DNA of 64,000 nt from Winogradskyella luteola (lineage in GTDB: Bacteria > Bacteroidota > Bacteroidia > Flavobacteriales > Flavobacteriaceae): positions 62,001 to 126,000 of the forward strand of contig NZ_JAGSPD010000003.1 in NCBI RefSeq assembly GCF_019203985.1, in the 5' to 3' direction. Shown one piece after another: positions 42,339 to 51,387 of this stretch (position 1 is its first letter; every line of letters begins with the position of its first letter). The notes beneath the pieces are model-generated. The model ran no database searches and had not been told where the DNA came from. It worked only from the letters and a program-made list of their open reading frames with translations. The translations under genes were made by a program, and so were the position numbers.

Positions 42339-42725
42339 ATGCAAGATAAAATTAATGCTGTTAAGGCATTTCATACCGCTTTTAAAATAGGTCATAGAGA
42401 AACTCCAAAAGCCCATTTAGGACTAGAGAAAAATATGCTGCGCTACAAACTTATGCGCGAGGAAAACGAAGAATATTTAGAAGCTGCGAACAACAATGAT
42501 TTGGTTGAGGTAGCTGATGCACTAGGCGATATGCTTTATATTCTATGTGGCACTATTATAGAGCACGGTATGCAACACAAAATAGAAAAAGTTTTTGAAG
42601 AAATTCAACGAAGTAACATGAGTAAACTCGGTGAAGATGGCGAACCTATCTATAGAGAAGACGGTAAAGTACTAAAAGGCCCAAACTATTTTAAACCCAA
42701 TATAAAAGAGGTTTTAGATTCTTAA
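42339..42725 (+). CDS. MazG/PRA-PH-like nucleoside triphosphate pyrophosphohydrolase
   Basis: 128 residues of an all-alpha NTP-PPase: KAFHTAFKIGHRETPKAHL, then RYKLMREENEEYLEAA with the metal-binding ExxE motif, and EVADALGDMLYILCGTIIEHG with the second ExxD. The family hydrolyses (d)NTP or phosphoribosyl-ATP; the exact substrate is uncertain. Single gene, followed directly by the 7-bp repeat array. Confidence 0.85.
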   Translation: MQDKINAVKAFHTAFKIGHRETPKAHLGLEKNMLRYKLMREENEEYLEAANNNDLVEVADALGDMLYILCGTIIEHGMQHKIEKVFEEIQRSNMSKLGEDGEPIYREDGKVLKGPNYFKPNIKEVLDS

Positions 42726-42772
42726 AATTCTAAATAGTTGAATTCAGAATTTAGCGTTTTTATTTATTACTT

Positions 42773-42863
42773 CACCTAACACCTAACACCTAACACCTAA
42801 CACCTAACACCTAACACCTAACACCTAACACCTAACACCTAACACCTAACACCTAACACCTAA
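42773..42863. repeat. 13 perfect copies of the 7-mer CACCTAA
   Basis: A 91-bp run of exactly 13 perfect units, ending one base before the ilvE stop codon (42864). Such long heptamer runs slip during replication, so copy number should vary between isolates. No gene crosses it; effects could be on the 3' ends of the convergent transcripts of ilvE and the MazG-like gene. Confidence 0.95.
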
Positions 42864-43934
42864 CTAACGTATCTCGTATCTCCAACCATGCTTATCGTCA
42901 GAGAGATTGTGCTGTATGTCTAGTAATGTGCTTTTAAAAAGTGAAGCATAGGAATCCTTAATTTGATCAATTTCAAAAACATCATCAGCATGTTCGAACG
43001 CTGAAACCGGACTTATAACCGCAGCAGTACCAGTACCAAAAATTTCTTTTAGGCTACCGTCTTTAGCTGCAGCTTTAATCTCCTTTACACTAACGCGTCT
43101 CACTTCACATTCAATACCCAAATCTTTAGCTAATTGAATCACACTCTTACGTGTTACACCATCCAATATTCTGTCATTATTTGGTGCGGTGATTAACTTA
43201 TCATGTATTCTAAAGAAGATGTTCATTGTGCCAGCTTCTTCTAAGTATTTGTGTGAAGAAGCATCTGTCCATATAATTTGGTCAAATCCTTTCTTTTGTG
43301 CTAAGCTCGTAGGATAAAATTGTGCAGCGTAGTTACCGGCTGCTTTTGCAAAACCAACACCACCATCAGCAGAGCGACTATACTTTTCCGCAAATAATAC
43401 GCGTACTGGCTCATTATAATAGGCCTTAGCTGGTGAGCAAATAATTATAAAACGATAAGAAGCTGCAGGTGAGGCAGAAATTGCAGGTTCTGTGGCGATG
43501 ACAAACGGACGTATGTAAAGTGAGTTTCCAACACCAGGCTTAATCCATTCACTATCTAATCTTAAAAGTGTTTCTAAACCTTTAAAAAAATAATCTTCAG
43601 GAAACTTTGGCATTGCCAAACGTGCAGCAGACTTATTAATTCTGTTGCAATTCTCGTTTGGTCTAAACAAAAATATCTTACCATTTTCATCTTTGTAGGC
43701 TTTCATACCTTCAAAAACAGCTTGCCCATAATGAAACACTCTGGCAGAAGGCTCAATCGTCATCGCTTGGTAAGGCATAATCTGTGGAGTTTGCCATTTA
43801 CCGTCTTCAAAATCGCAAACAAACATATGGTCTGTAAAAACACGACCAAATATTAGATTACTAAAATCAACGGTATTGATTTTAGAGTTTTCCGATTTTA
43901 CGATAACGATTTCGTTAGGGTTTGTTTCTGTCAT
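42864..43934 (-). CDS. ilvE: Branched-chain amino-acid aminotransferase
   Basis: 356 residues, class IV PLP fold. Motifs: VFHYGQAVFEGMKAYKDENG, RPNENCNRINKSAARLAMP, SLYIRPFVIATEP, the Schiff-base Lys in DASSHKYLEEAGTMNIFF, and EIFGTGTAAVISPV. It swaps the amino group between Val/Leu/Ile and 2-oxoglutarate. The 7-bp repeat array begins straight after its stop. Confidence 0.93.
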   Translation of the reverse strand: MTETNPNEIVIVKSENSKINTVDFSNLIFGRVFTDHMFVCDFEDGKWQTPQIMPYQAMTIEPSARVFHYGQAVFEGMKAYKDENGKIFLFRPNENCNRINKSAARLAMPKFPEDYFFKGLETLLRLDSEWIKPGVGNSLYIRPFVIATEPAISASPAASYRFIIICSPAKAYYNEPVRVLFAEKYSRSADGGVGFAKAAGNYAAQFYPTSLAQKKGFDQIIWTDASSHKYLEEAGTMNIFFRIHDKLITAPNNDRILDGVTRKSVIQLAKDLGIECEVRRVSVKEIKAAAKDGSLKEIFGTGTAAVISPVSAFEHADDVFEIDQIKDSYASLFKSTLLDIQHNLSDDKHGWRYEIR

Positions 43935-44010
43935 GAAAAGGCTGGGTTATTTTTCTGCAAAACTACGAAATCATTAGCGTTAAAAAAAGGTAATATTATC
44001 TTAAAATGCT

Positions 44011-44018
44011 TAAATTTG
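44011..44018 (+). promoter_or_regulatory. -7 promoter element of DUF4920 gene
   Basis: TAAATTTG, TAnnTTTG match, 34 bp before the ATG at 44052. Confidence 0.55.
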
Positions 44019-44051
44019 GTGCTCAAATAAAACCATTAGAAAATATCAGAT

Positions 44052-44555
44052 ATGAAAAAAATAGTTTTTTTACTAGCATTTGGAGTTGTATTATTTTCAT
44101 GTAAAAATGAAACAAAAACTACTGAAGAAAATGTTGAAGAAGTGAAGAAAGAACTTGCCTACGCATCTTTTGGAATGAAAATCAACGATGCTGATGCCTT
44201 ATCATCAGAGCGCATGATGGAACATTACAAAGGACTGAAAGCTGGCGATACGGTACCTGCAAAAATGAAAGCTAAAATCGTTGACGTATGTTCCAAGAAA
44301 GGCTGTTGGATGACTTTAGATATGGATGGAGAAAATGAGGTGATGGTAAAGTTTAAAGATTACGGGTTTTTTATGCCGCTTAATGCTGAAGGCAATGTGG
44401 TGGTAAATGGAAAGGCATTTGTTACGGAAACTTCTGTTGATGAATTAAGACACTATGCTGAAGATGCCGGTAAATCTGAAGAAGAAATAGCTGCTATTAC
44501 CGAGCCAAAATTTGAATATCGTTTTGAAGCAGATGGCGTACTACTGGAGCAATAG
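44052..44555 (+). CDS. DUF4920 domain lipoprotein
   Basis: 167 residues. Lipobox GVVLFSC (Cys17), then the DUF4920 core with MKINDADALSSERMMEHYKGL, VPAKMKAKIVDVCSKKGCWMTLDMDGENEVMVKFKDYGFFMPL and GKAFVTETSVDELRHYAEDAGKS. The CxxxGCWM element looks like a possible metal site. It is exported to the periplasm. The next gene starts inside its last codons, so the two are coupled. Confidence 0.88.
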   Translation: MKKIVFLLAFGVVLFSCKNETKTTEENVEEVKKELAYASFGMKINDADALSSERMMEHYKGLKAGDTVPAKMKAKIVDVCSKKGCWMTLDMDGENEVMVKFKDYGFFMPLNAEGNVVVNGKAFVTETSVDELRHYAEDAGKSEEEIAAITEPKFEYRFEADGVLLEQ

Positions 44556-44994
44556 AAAGTATTTACTCATAGTAACCCTAGGCTTACTTTTTAGTTTTAG
44601 TTGTAATAATAAAAAGGAAACAACCGAGAAATCTGAAAGCAAAAAGCCAGAACTGATAATGCACAAGCCTTCAGAAATGGCTATGTTAATGAATGCGTTA
44701 TACGCTTTTAATCTACAGACCAAAAATCAGATTATTGCTGGTGAAAGCCCTGCTCAAATTCCTTTAGATCTACTAAAGTTACATTCAGCTGAGATGACAA
44801 AAGGAAAGGAGAGAACTAAAGTTTGGAACAGCTTTGTCAATGTTTTTATAGAATCTCAACAGGCTGTGGCAGACACACTTTCTAGTGCCAGTTTAAAATC
44901 ACGTTATAACACAGCTATAAATAATTGTTTAGCGTGTCATAAGACTGAATGTGTCGGGCCAATACCAAAAATCAAAAAACTACTGATTAAATAG
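44533..44994 (+). CDS. Lipoprotein with cytochrome c-type CxxCH motif
   Basis: 153 residues from the ATG at 44533, which overlaps the DUF4920 stop (44553-44555) in another frame. Lipobox GLLFSFSC, then a helical body and a C-terminal CLACHKTECVGPIPKIKKLL, a CxxCH haem-attachment motif with the overall four-helix look of cytochrome c'. The pair DUF4920 plus CxxCH lipoprotein may work together in periplasmic redox or metal handling (inference). Confidence 0.7.
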   Translation: MAYYWSNRKYLLIVTLGLLFSFSCNNKKETTEKSESKKPELIMHKPSEMAMLMNALYAFNLQTKNQIIAGESPAQIPLDLLKLHSAEMTKGKERTKVWNSFVNVFIESQQAVADTLSSASLKSRYNTAINNCLACHKTECVGPIPKIKKLLIK

Positions 44995-45735
44995 TTGAAA
45001 CGAAAAATCATCACCACATCAGATGGTTCAAAAACCATTCAGATAGAAGATTGGAATGAGCAATATCATTCCATCCATGGTGCCATACAAGAAGCAAATC
45101 ATGTGTTTTTAAAACATGGTTTGCTTTTTTATTCTGAATTTATTTCAGAATCTCATAAAGATTGTCGTTCAGAGCATCAAATAAAGCATAATCGAAATTC
45201 AAATGAAGACTCTAATGCTATAAATATCCTCGAAATTGGTTTCGGCACAGGATTAAATGCGTTTTTAACTCTGATTGAAACTGAAAAGCTAAAGCAACGC
45301 ATCAGTTATGTTGGAGTAGAAGCGTATCCTGTTAAAGAAGATGAAATTACTCAACTCAATTATGTAGCATTGATTTCTGAGGCGCATAAAACTGAATTTA
45401 AAAGCATGCACCAAGTCTCTTGGGAAAAGCAACACCAAATTACTCCATACTTCCAATTAGAAAAAAAGAAAAAATTTTTCAAAGCCATTGATGCAGAAGA
45501 TGAATTCGACATCATCTATTTTGATGCATTTGGAGCTAGAGTACAGCCCAAATTATGGACAGAAGATATCTTCGCCATTATGTTTAAAGCACTAAAAGTA
45601 AATGGTGTATTGGTCACTTATTCTGCAAAAGGAAGTGTAAGACGTGCTATGCAAACTGTTGGTTTTACGGTAGAACGCCTTCCCGGTCCACCAGGGAAAA
45701 GGGAAATGTTACGAGCGTGCAAAATGTGTTTGTAA
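44995..45735 (+). CDS. mnmD: tRNA 5-aminomethyl-2-thiouridine methyltransferase (MnmD)
   Basis: 246 residues. The start is TTG at 44995 right after the previous stop (44992-44994). SAM-binding motif I ILEIGFGTGLNAFLTL (about 75-90), acidic EAYP, DIIYFDAFGARVQPKLWTEDIF and the end TYSAKGSVRRAMQTVGFTVERLPGPPGKREML typical of MnmD (the methyltransferase half of MnmC, without the FAD domain). It methylates U34 of certain tRNAs. Confidence 0.9.
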   Translation: MKRKIITTSDGSKTIQIEDWNEQYHSIHGAIQEANHVFLKHGLLFYSEFISESHKDCRSEHQIKHNRNSNEDSNAINILEIGFGTGLNAFLTLIETEKLKQRISYVGVEAYPVKEDEITQLNYVALISEAHKTEFKSMHQVSWEKQHQITPYFQLEKKKKFFKAIDAEDEFDIIYFDAFGARVQPKLWTEDIFAIMFKALKVNGVLVTYSAKGSVRRAMQTVGFTVERLPGPPGKREMLRACKMCL

Positions 45736-45788
45736 CATTCGGTGAGCAAAGCGAGCCAAATGCTAAAGGCAAGGAAAATATAATTTGA

Positions 45789-46152
45789 TGTCACTTTGAG
45801 TGATTTCAACGTGTTGAAATTGCATCGAGAAGTCATTTGAGTATGTTGGTTCGTGGTTTACCCTTTGTGTCACTTCGAGTGATTCCGAAGAATGGGGAAT
45901 TGCATCGAGAAGCCTTTCAAATCCTGAAGATATTTCTCTTTGGTTACCCTTTATGTCACTTCGAGTGATTTCGAAGGATGAGGAATTGCATCGAGAAGCC
46001 TTTCAAATCTTGAAGATATTTCTCTTTGGTTACCCTTTATGTCACTTCGAGTGATTTCGAAGGATGAGGAATTGTATCGAGAAGTCTTATGAAAGATGGT
46101 TCTCGATACAAATTTTATCCTCTATGGAGTCTAAAATTCACTCGAACTGACA
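45789..46152. repeat. Left array of TGTCACTTCGAGTG repeats, ended by inverted copy
   Basis: Starts of the repeated unit TGTCACTT(C/T)GAGTGATT at 45789, 45868, 45954 and 46040 (spacing 79, 86, 86 bp); each continues with a GAATTGCATCGAGAAG-like segment and a further conserved stretch. The array ends with CACTCGAACTGACA (46139-46152), the inverted form of the unit start, preceded by a TCTCGATACAAATTTTATCC segment. It abuts the GIY-YIG gene at 46183. Confidence 0.85.
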
Positions 46153-46182
46153 TAGTCGTATATTTGTTTACCATATAATTAC

Positions 46183-46473
46183 ATGAAAATCTATTACGTC
46201 TACATATTGAAATGTTCTGATAATACTTATTATACTGGAATAACTTCTAATATAGAAAAAAGAATTACAGAGCATCAATCTGGAAAACATAAGGACAGTT
46301 ATACATACTTAAGAAGACCTGTAGAATTGGTTTTTCGTGCTGAATTCACTAATGTAGAGTTGGCAATAGATACTGAAAAACAAATTAAGAAATGGTCAAA
46401 AGTTAAGAAACAAGCTTTGATCAACAATGAATTTGATAAACTACCTAATTTGTCAAAAAAGAAGTTTAAATAA
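46183..46473 (+). CDS. GIY-YIG nuclease family protein
   Basis: 96 residues comprising only the GIY-YIG domain: YYVYILKCSDNTYYTGITSNIEKRITEHQSGKH (YVYIL-TGIT with catalytic Tyr and Arg) and VELVFRAEFTNVELAIDTEKQIKKWSKVKKQALI. The Glu of the family (E in DTEKQIK) is present. Such short proteins (UPF0213-like) occur in many copies in Bacteroidota. Here the gene lies exactly between two arrays of the same inverted repeat, which suggests it moves or maintains them (inference). Confidence 0.9.
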   Translation: MKIYYVYILKCSDNTYYTGITSNIEKRITEHQSGKHKDSYTYLRRPVELVFRAEFTNVELAIDTEKQIKKWSKVKKQALINNEFDKLPNLSKKKFK

Positions 46474-46481
46474 ATCAACAT

Positions 46482-46844
46482 TGTTACTTCGAGTGATTCC
46501 GAAGGATGAAGAATTGCATCGAGAAGTCTTTCGTCAATAAAATATTCCTCTTTAGTTGTCCTTTATGTCACTTCGAGTGATTCCGAAGAATGAAGAATTG
46601 TATCGAGAAGTCTTTCAAATCTTGAAGATATTTCTCTTTGGTTACCCTTTATGTCACTTCGAGTGATTTCGAAGGATGAGGAATTGTATCGAGAAGTCAT
46701 TTGAGTATGTTGGTTCGTGGTTTACCCTTTATGTCACTTCGAGTGATTCCGAAGGATGAGGAATTGTATCGAGAAGCCTTATAAAAGATGGTTCTCGATA
46801 CAAATTTTATCCTCTATGGAGTCTAAAATTCACTCGAACTGACA
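46482..46844. repeat. Right array of TGTCACTTCGAGTG repeats, ended by inverted copy
   Basis: Unit starts at 46482 (as TGTTACTT), 46566, 46652 and 46732 (spacing 84, 86 and 80 bp). It ends with CACTCGAACTGACA (46831-46844). The last about 60 bp are essentially the same as the end of the left array (46093-46152), so both arrays share the same terminal module. The rest of 46845-46974 shows nothing. Confidence 0.85.
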
Positions 46845-46974
46845 GCGCCATTTTATCGAAGTTACATGAGGTGTCGATACATTAATTATAAACTCAAAAC
46901 AACTTGAACTAGCATTTCAGTTTTGCAAACGTTAAATCCAAACTAAAGTCCATAGCAACACTTTTAGCCTTTCG

Positions 46975-46982
46975 TATCTTTG
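46975..46982 (+). promoter_or_regulatory. -7 promoter element of TIGR01777 gene
   Basis: TATCTTTG fits TAnnTTTG and lies 15 bp before the ATG at 46998. Confidence 0.55.
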
Positions 46983-46997
46983 TAGAAAGAAAAGGCA

Positions 46998-47903
46998 ATG
47001 ACCGTTTTAATAACAGGAGCAACAGGATTAATAGGGCAGGAGATTGTAAAACAATGTCATGCCGAAGGTATAGATGTCCACTATTTAACCACATCTATAT
47101 CAAAATTAAGCGCAGAGGACAACTACAAAGGCTTTTACTGGAATCCCAAAAATAACGAGATTGACCATACCTGTTTTAAAGGTGTTTCTGGGATTATCAA
47201 TATGGTTGGGGCATCAATTTCTAAACGTTGGACAGATAGCTACAAAAAAGAAATCCTCGAAAGTCGAACTCAAACGGCACAATTATTACAAGATACCATA
47301 AAAGCACATAGCTATAAGATAGATTATGTGGTTTCTGCCAGTGCGATTGGGATTTATCCAACAAGTCTCACCAATTATTACGAAGAAACTTATACCGAAG
47401 TCTCAGATACCTTTTTAGGCGAAGTAGTAGAGCAATGGGAAGCTGCAGTAGATGGCTTTAAAATTCTCGGTTGTAAAGTTGTAAAGATTAGAATCGGACT
47501 GGTCTTGGCTAAGGATGGTGGGGCGTTACCAAAAATCGTAAAACCCATTAAGTTTGGTGCAGGAGCTGCTTTTGGTTCTGGAAAGCAATGGCAAAGTTGG
47601 ATACACGTTGAAGATTTGGCCAGTATTTTTGTTTATGCCTTGCAATACCAATTAGAAGGTATTTACAACGGAGTAGCACCAAATGCGGTATCTAACCAAG
47701 AACTTACCAAACTGGCAGCCAATGTCTTGGAACGTCCATTACTCTTACCCAATATCCCAAAATTCGTCATGAAATTGGCCTTAGGCGAAATGCATATTCT
47801 CTTATTTGAAAGCCAACGTGTGAGCTCACAAAAAATAGAGAATAAAGGGTTTCATTTTAAGTATGCGAATTTGAGACCAGCTTTGGAGGATTTGTTGGGG
47901 TAA
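46998..47903 (+). CDS. TIGR01777 family NAD-dependent epimerase/oxidoreductase
   Basis: 301 residues of an extended SDR: Rossmann start TVLITGATGLIGQEIVKQC, GIINMVGASISKRWTDSYKKEILESRTQTAQLL, SASAIGIYPTS (YxxxK-like), and a C-terminal part with WIHVEDLASIFVYAL, GVAPNAVSNQEL. This is the YfcH-like family, substrate unknown. It directly follows the right repeat array. Confidence 0.9.
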   Translation: MTVLITGATGLIGQEIVKQCHAEGIDVHYLTTSISKLSAEDNYKGFYWNPKNNEIDHTCFKGVSGIINMVGASISKRWTDSYKKEILESRTQTAQLLQDTIKAHSYKIDYVVSASAIGIYPTSLTNYYEETYTEVSDTFLGEVVEQWEAAVDGFKILGCKVVKIRIGLVLAKDGGALPKIVKPIKFGAGAAFGSGKQWQSWIHVEDLASIFVYALQYQLEGIYNGVAPNAVSNQELTKLAANVLERPLLLPNIPKFVMKLALGEMHILLFESQRVSSQKIENKGFHFKYANLRPALEDLLG

Positions 47904-47932
47904 AAAAGTTATAATTTTGGAATTGTCCAGTT

Positions 47933-49846
47933 TTAATTAATCTTTCCATTACCGATTTTAATAATTTCAAAGCTAAACTCTTTGTCATTTATGTTTCCGT
48001 TTTTATGTTCTATAATAAGTTTGTTGTTTTGAACTGAAAAATTAAAAGCTGGCCAGCTAGGTGAAATCCATGTATCAGGATTAGGTTCAACATCTACATA
48101 GCCTAATTCGCTAATAACTGCTACCTCTTGTAGGTTTGAAAGGCTTTTGGAAATTAACAGCAAATATGTTGAAGAGGTACCAGGATTATTGATGTCAGTT
48201 AATTTTTTTTTATCTCCAAACCAACAATGTACCTTTAGAAAAAATGAAAATTTGTCTTCATTAACACCTTTTAGATTTAAAAGTTCAGTAGAGTTGGAAT
48301 CAGGAAAGGTTATCGTTTTATTTACGATATTTCCTGATGGGTATTTAGAAAAATTATTTCTTCTTTCTATTTGATTTTGAATATCAAAATTTCCTATTTC
48401 AGTGAAAATTTTACTGTCGTTTTCACCTCTTTCTTCTTTTAGCGAATGGTTCGTGCCATTTAAATAGGTAAACTTACCATCATAGGTGATACCATAATGA
48501 TCAATTTCTGATAAAAGAGTATAAGTTCCATTTGAATGGTGTATTGTATCATAAGCTTTAGTGTAGATTACGTTTGAGTTTACAAATATTGATTGTAATA
48601 AGTTCTTGTTTTGTGAATCGTCGATAATCTCTATGCCATTAGTGGTTGCTTGTCTAATGACATTGCCAACAATAGTAGATTGAGCAGGTATTGCACGTAC
48701 CCTTAACTTTATTCGAGGAGAAAGTTTTATTAGATTATTTGTTGTCACTATGTTGTTGTTACTGATTTGAAAGGATTTAACCTTATCAATAAGAATTCCT
48801 TCTTCTTGTGGTTCGAAAATTTGATTATTATGTATTTTAATTTGATCAGATAGATTATCTCCAATATGTATAGATTTGGTTTTGTTACCTGAATTACCAA
48901 AGAAAGTATTGTTAGCTATAATCACTCCATCTGATGACTTCATGTAAATATCTTTAATATTACTATAAAAAACATTATCATTTATTATTATATCATTAAT
49001 TGACGCAAACTTTGTAGTGGGTAAGTTGTCATCGTTTTCGTCAAAAAAAACAGAATAATTATTATTTTTCAGTACAGAGTTAGTGATTTGGATAGTTCCT
49101 AAAGAATGAAATTTATCGTTAGCATTTGCATAAATAGCTTTATCACAATTTTCAATATAAACATCATTAATAAGCATATCCCTTATTCTAGAATTAGTAC
49201 CTATTCTCTTAAGTTGCAACCCAAAAGTATCAGTTGATAAAGAATCGAAAACAATAGATAAATTATTTATAGTATTATTTAAAAAGCTTTCGTCTTTTGA
49301 TTCTATTATTAACGAAGTATTTTTAAGTTTTAACTTATAAATATTAAAACATGAACTCTTTATAATAATATTTGTACTAGAGTAGTAAATACCATCCCAA
49401 TTTATTTGACTAGAGAAATTAAGAGCGTTGGTTATTGCATTTTCATCATTGGCTATTCCATTACCAACAGCGCCAAACCATTCTGGATAACCAATGTTTG
49501 TGCATGAATTTCCTGTGACGCTTCCAATTCCTTGAATATCAAATATTTGATATTGTCTAGCATTAATATTACCATCTATGGTCAGTACAACTCCATTAGC
49601 AATTATAAGCATATTACTTTTGAAAAATTTTAGCTCAATTCCCTCAGGGATTGTAAAATTATCATTAATGAAAATATTTCCTTTTATCGAAATAGTTCCT
49701 TCGTTATTTAATAGACTAATTGCGTCAGATAGTACATTATTATTTGTAGTGTCATTATCTTGGATACCTCCAGATAGTACGACTTCAGTTTGTCCTAAAA
49801 TGAACAAGGTAAAAAGTAGACAAAAAATGGTTGCACTTAATTTCAT
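47933..49846 (-). CDS. Secreted right-handed beta-helix protein
   Basis: 637 residues. Signal peptide (about 1-19, ending GQTE), then a pectate-lyase-3-like opening GYPEWFGAVGNGIANDENAI (about 118-140), followed by many parallel beta-helix rungs rich in NxxIxNNxI patterns (about 160-460). A C-terminal beta-sandwich-like tail (about 470-637) has no T9SS motif that I can see. Probable polysaccharide-binding or -cleaving surface protein; catalytic residues are not visible. Confidence 0.75.
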   Translation of the reverse strand: MKLSATIFCLLFTLFILGQTEVVLSGGIQDNDTTNNNVLSDAISLLNNEGTISIKGNIFINDNFTIPEGIELKFFKSNMLIIANGVVLTIDGNINARQYQIFDIQGIGSVTGNSCTNIGYPEWFGAVGNGIANDENAITNALNFSSQINWDGIYYSSTNIIIKSSCFNIYKLKLKNTSLIIESKDESFLNNTINNLSIVFDSLSTDTFGLQLKRIGTNSRIRDMLINDVYIENCDKAIYANANDKFHSLGTIQITNSVLKNNNYSVFFDENDDNLPTTKFASINDIIINDNVFYSNIKDIYMKSSDGVIIANNTFFGNSGNKTKSIHIGDNLSDQIKIHNNQIFEPQEEGILIDKVKSFQISNNNIVTTNNLIKLSPRIKLRVRAIPAQSTIVGNVIRQATTNGIEIIDDSQNKNLLQSIFVNSNVIYTKAYDTIHHSNGTYTLLSEIDHYGITYDGKFTYLNGTNHSLKEERGENDSKIFTEIGNFDIQNQIERRNNFSKYPSGNIVNKTITFPDSNSTELLNLKGVNEDKFSFFLKVHCWFGDKKKLTDINNPGTSSTYLLLISKSLSNLQEVAVISELGYVDVEPNPDTWISPSWPAFNFSVQNNKLIIEHKNGNINDKEFSFEIIKIGNGKIN

Positions 49847-49971
49847 GGCTGATATATTTTTTGGTTTATTAATTAACTAAACTCAATCATGTTTAGCTTC
49901 ATGATGTTTATACCAATAAATTTACATCAAAAAAGACCCAATACTATACGTAACCCTACGTATTTTTTAAA

Positions 49972-50760
49972 CTAATTAAGATAGACGTTGGTTACCAACT
50001 TTTCAACGGTAGGATGGTCATTACCACCAGCAGGTTCTATGGTAATATTAAGGGATTCGGCATGGTCGATATAGGCCATGGTCATTAGGGTCTTGTCTTT
50101 AGCAATGACACCCATATTTATCATTTCGCCTTCAACGTCTGCCCACATTTGGTAGTCGTGCTCGTCATCTAATTTGGGTAAGCGTTCGGTGTTTATCACT
50201 ACAGACTTGTTCTTATGGTTCACATAACTCACTACTTTAGCTTCAGGCAATAAGTCATTACCTTCTAAAATGTATTGCTCCGTATCTGGGTTAACAATGG
50301 CTGTGTAAAACGTGTTGGTTTGTTCTAGCTCTTTATTTAAGACTTCGATTGTGGTATTAAGTTCTGTGTTATTGGTTTCAACCGTTTCTAATTGTTGTTT
50401 TACAGTATTGAGTTGGCTGTACATCCAAAAACTTCCTATCATCAATAGTGCAGCTACACTTGCAGCAATACCCAAATAGAATTTTATATTATTGTTTTGG
50501 TTGAGTTCTACAACTTTAGTCGCTTTTGTTGAGGAAGAAGCAATATGTTCTAAAAGTTGTGATTTTACCGATGGAGGAGGAGTAATGGCATTTTCTAAAC
50601 CAAGGGTTTCAAAGTCTTGTTCCAATTGGTCAAAATGAGCTTTAAGCTCAGTGTCAGATGCCAAGAGTTGCTCAACCTGTTCACACTCCTTGGCGTTGAG
50701 TTCTCCGAGCAAATATTGCTCCAATAGTCCGTTTTCTAATAGCGTCTTCTTATCCATCAT
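49972..50760 (-). CDS. RskA-family anti-sigma factor
   Basis: 262 residues from the ATG at 50760 overlapping the sigma gene stop by one base. Cytoplasmic sigma-binding part about 1-75 (LLEQYLLGELNAKECEQVEQLLA), membrane helix about 95-115 (FYLGIAASVAALLMIGSFWMY), coiled coil about 120-150, extracytoplasmic RskA domain about 165-262 (DYQMWADVEGEMINMGVIA). It should hold the adjacent ECF sigma factor inactive until a signal leads to its cleavage. Confidence 0.9.
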   Translation of the reverse strand: MMDKKTLLENGLLEQYLLGELNAKECEQVEQLLASDTELKAHFDQLEQDFETLGLENAITPPPSVKSQLLEHIASSSTKATKVVELNQNNNIKFYLGIAASVAALLMIGSFWMYSQLNTVKQQLETVETNNTELNTTIEVLNKELEQTNTFYTAIVNPDTEQYILEGNDLLPEAKVVSYVNHKNKSVVINTERLPKLDDEHDYQMWADVEGEMINMGVIAKDKTLMTMAYIDHAESLNITIEPAGGNDHPTVEKLVTNVYLN

Positions 50761-51359
50761 CACAGCGCATTTAGTATTAGTAGAATTAAACTTAGTGTTT
50801 TGGCATAAGTAATTTTAAGTTGTTTTAGAGCCTGACGTACATAAGATTTAAACGTCCCTAGAGGCACATTCATTTCTTGGTGTGCTTCTCTATGGGTTAA
50901 GCCTTTAAAGTATACCAACTCTATAGCTTCCTTGTGGTGAGCCTCTAGTGTGGTGACAGCCCCATTGAGCTCTAAATACTCAGGTTCAATACTAATAGCA
51001 TCTTCTTTATTATTATGTACACTAAAATCATCGGTTTGGATGAGCGGGTCACTTTTTCTAAGCATATTTAACGTTTTGTTCTTGGCAATACGATATACCC
51101 AAGTATAAAAACGGCCTTTCTCAGCATCGTAGTTTTCGGCTTTATCCCAAACCGTCATAAAAGTGTCTTGCAATAAGTTTTGGGCTTTGCCTTCATCACG
51201 TATCATTTTTAAAATCACACTGTAGATGGAGCCAGAATATTTATCGTACAGTAATGATAGCGCACGCTCATCCTTGTTTTTCAACTGTTGAATAAGAGTG
51301 CTGTCGTTTTGCATTAATGTTAAAGATTTCCCAAAAATAAGATGTTGCTCATCCATCAT
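50760..51359 (-). CDS. ECF RNA polymerase sigma factor (SigK-like)
   Basis: 199 residues. Region 2 with DERALSLLYDKYSGSIYSVILKMI and QNLLQDTFMTVWDKAENYDAEKGRFYTWVYRIAKNKTLNML, region 4 with HHKEAIELVYFKGLTHREAHQEMNVPLGTFKSYVRQALKQL. It is coupled with an RskA-type anti-sigma gene and divergent from a fasciclin gene, the layout of SigK/RskA with MPT70/83 in mycobacteria. Confidence 0.92.
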   Translation of the reverse strand: MMDEQHLIFGKSLTLMQNDSTLIQQLKNKDERALSLLYDKYSGSIYSVILKMIRDEGKAQNLLQDTFMTVWDKAENYDAEKGRFYTWVYRIAKNKTLNMLRKSDPLIQTDDFSVHNNKEDAISIEPEYLELNGAVTTLEAHHKEAIELVYFKGLTHREAHQEMNVPLGTFKSYVRQALKQLKITYAKTLSLILLILNAL

Positions 51360-51387
51360 AAATAAGCCTGTGTAAATATAAATGAAA

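Noticed and set aside
44512..44532. TTG start for the CxxCH lipoprotein
   Set aside because: An ATG at 44533 gives a normal lipoprotein signal and shorter overlap with DUF4920.
45789..46844. CRISPR-like look of evenly spaced repeats
   Set aside because: Units are 79-86 bp and the stretches between repeat starts are themselves repeated, so there are no unique spacers; no cas gene is near; array ends carry an inverted copy of the unit start.
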